Below are positions 6,360 to 8,117 of a stretch of 8,117 nt of DNA, piece after piece. Source of the stretch: Bacteroidales bacterium UBA7574 (lineage in GTDB: Bacteria > Bacteroidota > Bacteroidia > Bacteroidales > Paludibacteraceae); assembly GCA_002479035.1 (NCBI GenBank), contig DLLA01000062.1:1-8117 (forward strand). Direction: 5' to 3'. The position numbers and the translations under genes are program-made. A model generated the notes under the pieces. It saw nothing but the letters and a program-made list of their open reading frames with translations, was not told where the DNA came from and searched no databases. Within the stretch, counting starts at the first letter, position 1, and each line of letters begins with the position of its first letter.

Positions 6360-7292
6360 TTAATTCCTTTGGTTTATCTTATCATACTGCGATTGGCGCG
6401 TAGGGTCTATATCCACCAATATGTCATACACTTTCTTTTTTTCGGCATCTGTTCCCTCTTGAAAGATATTTATCAGTTCATCCGATTTCGCATCTAAGAA
6501 TGCATTGATTACATACGTGGCAGGGCGTGCACGGTTGGCTTCTTTCAGCACATCTATTCCGCCGGCAATTCTGGCACGTCCGTTGGCTACGTTGTTCGCC
6601 ATCTCATCCAAGCCCAATCTGTGATATTCATAGAAATACTCGCGATACTTCTTGAAAGCCTCGTCCATTAGGTTGTTAATCAAAGCATAGCGGTTGCGGT
6701 TACTCTCAAAGGCTTTCCATCCTGCCGCTTCGGCTGTCTCCAATGATGCCGCTTGGGCCGCACTCACAATTTGTTCGCAGGTTTGGAAGAACGGGGTCCC
6801 ACCTAACCGCGAGAATGAATCCATATCATACCCTAATATCAAATAGCAGTAATATGCCAACATCGCAGTCAAGTTAGAGGTGAATACAGACTGCTGGTAT
6901 TCAAGCCTGTCGAACTCTTGGTAGGTGAAGCAGAAAGTATTGTCTTTGAAGTTCAGCAGTGGTGTGGTGTAAGCGGTTCCATATACAGGTCGGCGACTTT
7001 GGCAGGTCAGTTCACCTGTGATAACATTGTCTTGTACTGCCGTTACCACCAGCATCATATTGCACTCTATCCGCTCTTGCTCCTGAAAGGTCATGTTGGT
7101 CCATTTGCTATTGTTGACAAAGTCCTCCATGGACTGCTTCAGGGTATTGAACATTTCTTTGTTGCTTCCCTGTATCTTGTCGGCATTTACGGTGACATTA
7201 CACCGTAATTCCTGTGCACAAATATCAGAAGAAACTATGCAAAGCATGCATAGCAGCAAACTGACTGTCTGTATGTGACATGGTATTTTCAT
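6360..7292 (-). CDS. porD: PorD / DUF4835 family periplasmic protein
   Basis: This 310-residue protein matches the DUF4835 family, in which PorD of the type IX secretion system was defined. I recognise it from the pattern of conserved blocks: QELRCNVTVNADKIQGSN right after the signal peptide, ERIECNM at 73-79, QSRRPVY at 98-104 with YTTPLLNF after it, FTYQEF at 122-127, NLTAMLAYYCYLILGYDMDS at 140-159, GWKAFESNRNRY at 191-202, YHRLGLDEM at 223-231 and DPTRQSQYDKI near the end. The signal peptide spans about residues 1-26 with cleavage after ICA, giving a mature start at Gln27, so it is exported to the periplasm. The homologues I recall also occur in Bacteroides species lacking a complete T9SS, so secretion as its role here is not certain. 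Its ATG overlaps the TGA of the upstream DUF4831-like gene (ATGA), implying translational coupling. By eye the gene is more AT-rich than lpdA or the nuclease. Confidence 0.85.
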   Translation of the reverse strand: MKIPCHIQTVSLLLCMLCIVSSDICAQELRCNVTVNADKIQGSNKEMFNTLKQSMEDFVNNSKWTNMTFQEQERIECNMMLVVTAVQDNVITGELTCQSRRPVYGTAYTTPLLNFKDNTFCFTYQEFDRLEYQQSVFTSNLTAMLAYYCYLILGYDMDSFSRLGGTPFFQTCEQIVSAAQAASLETAEAAGWKAFESNRNRYALINNLMDEAFKKYREYFYEYHRLGLDEMANNVANGRARIAGGIDVLKEANRARPATYVINAFLDAKSDELINIFQEGTDAEKKKVYDILVDIDPTRQSQYDKINQRN

Positions 7293-8117
7293 CGCTGAAT
7301 AGATAGGATATTTCCTGTTTGCGTATTGAAATAGATATGTGGTAATTCCTTACCCGTGAACAGACTTTGTGCTAACGGAATAGCCACTCCGTATTGTGCT
7401 ATGGGGTAGGTCTCGTCCACCTTGACCTCGCCTTTGTACTGCACTTTGATATCCGCACTGCCAGGTAGATTGTAGTAAATTTGCGATGGCTCTTGTGTCT
7501 TCTTGGACATATTCTCGGGTGCTAAATCCTGCTTGTGAATGGTTACATCCATTAGGACGGCTTCGCCACTCAAGTCATCATTGGCTACAATGCCTGCATA
7601 GCGTGAAAAGCGGCAAAGGACAGTATCCAAAGCACCTTCGCAGGGTGTGTAATACATTGTCATAATCTTGTGCTCAATGGTTTTTCTGCCGACGAAGAGT
7701 GATGTCAGTTGCATCTCCCGCTGGTCTAACTCGGTCATCACCAACTGCATGGCTTGTCCGTCGGCGGGTGCGTGCTCTACATCTCCGGCTAATATGTTGA
7801 GCCTGGTCTCCCGCAAATGGTAAATCTGCTTGGCTGCTCCCTCAGCCATCTTTGCCACCGAGTTTGCCATCATCTGCTCCTCCAATAGGGGCATTGCCGA
7901 TGGTGCTACAAGCGTTTCGCGTGCCATAAGAGGGCGATACGGGTATGGAGTGGTTACTTGTGGAGGTACATTGTAGCCATACAGGATACCATTGTCGGTC
8001 AAGGCCAGCAATTGGGTTTCTACACCTCGTTGTGCCACCACCTTATATACACGGGCATGGTCGGGCAGCGTGCGCGTAGTCGTGGATATATTGGTCAGTT
8101 CGTATTGTACCTCCTCC
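7289..8117 (-). CDS. DUF4831-like protein (N-terminus beyond window)
   Basis: The open frame enters from the right edge and ends at TGA 7289-7291, giving 275 visible residues. I treat it as a 5'-partial gene: the frame stays open to the edge and the residues before the GTG at 8041 (YELTNISTTTRTLPDHARVYKV) read as normal protein. The middle, with KMAEGAAKQIYHLRETRLNI then LAGDVEHAPADGQAM at about 85-120 of the visible part, and LTSLFVGRKT after it, resembles the DUF4831 family of uncharacterised Bacteroidetes proteins; this is recalled, not searched. That segment is likely a long helix or coiled coil, followed by beta-rich sequence (DDLSGEAVLMDVTI, ending FNTQTGNILSIQR). A signal peptide cannot be assessed because the start is missing. 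The stop overlaps the porD start by four bases (ATGA), so the two are co-translated and may work together at the cell envelope. Confidence 0.7.
   Translation of the reverse strand, partial: EEVQYELTNISTTTRTLPDHARVYKVVAQRGVETQLLALTDNGILYGYNVPPQVTTPYPYRPLMARETLVAPSAMPLLEEQMMANSVAKMAEGAAKQIYHLRETRLNILAGDVEHAPADGQAMQLVMTELDQREMQLTSLFVGRKTIEHKIMTMYYTPCEGALDTVLCRFSRYAGIVANDDLSGEAVLMDVTIHKQDLAPENMSKKTQEPSQIYYNLPGSADIKVQYKGEVKVDETYPIAQYGVAIPLAQSLFTGKELPHIYFNTQTGNILSIQR

Noticed and set aside
7289..8041. DUF4831-like gene starting at GTG 8041
   Set aside because: The frame continues open to the window edge with protein-like sequence, so the GTG is an internal valine codon.

Overview
The window looks like chromosomal DNA from a Bacteroidales bacterium, most like the Bacteroides/Prevotella group. 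The evidence is the set of protein families (a PorD/DUF4835 protein, a DUF4831-like protein, a ProX-type deacylase and a Bacteroides-like dihydrolipoyl dehydrogenase), the absence of clear Shine-Dalgarno sequences, and AT-rich short-repeat spacers between fairly GC-rich genes. Genus and species are inference. I see no rRNA, tRNA, CRISPR array, transposase, integrase or phage gene.

Left half, plus strand (1-3656): the tail of an MFS transporter, dihydrolipoyl dehydrogenase, a 158-base spacer packed with TACGAT/ATCGTA repeats in opposed orientations, a prolyl-tRNA editing deacylase (ProX type), a small helical HEAT-like protein of unknown function, and a secreted S1/P1-type zinc nuclease. Apart from the repeat spacer, gaps are only 10-33 bases, so two short transcription units (MFS-lpdA and proX-HEAT-nuclease) are plausible. 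A 186-base spacer (3657-3842) then separates this convergent block from the minus-strand block. It holds a hairpin that can be drawn as a pseudoknot.

Right half, minus strand (3843-8117), in transcription order from the right edge: a DUF4831-like envelope protein (N-terminus off the window), PorD/DUF4835 coupled to it by an ATGA overlap, a one-domain IMPACT/YigZ protein, CoaD (penultimate step of CoA synthesis), and a periplasmic S41 C-terminal processing peptidase. Gaps are -4, 32, 22 and 15 bases, so this reads as one operon mixing envelope/secretion genes with CoA synthesis.

The most unusual structure lies between the genes rather than in them. A 26-base repeat (24/26 identical) sits across the 3' ends of both the IMPACT gene and coaD. 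It supplies their last three codons (Ser-Asn-Lys) and the stop, and runs on toward the next start codon. The IMPACT protein also lacks the usual C-terminal DUF1949 domain. A related 11-base piece sits over the stop codon of the HEAT-like gene, and the unrelated TACGAT family starts immediately after the lpdA stop and runs to the proX start codon. No wholly new multi-gene system is evident. The DUF4831-PorD pair and the repeats that form gene ends are the best leads.
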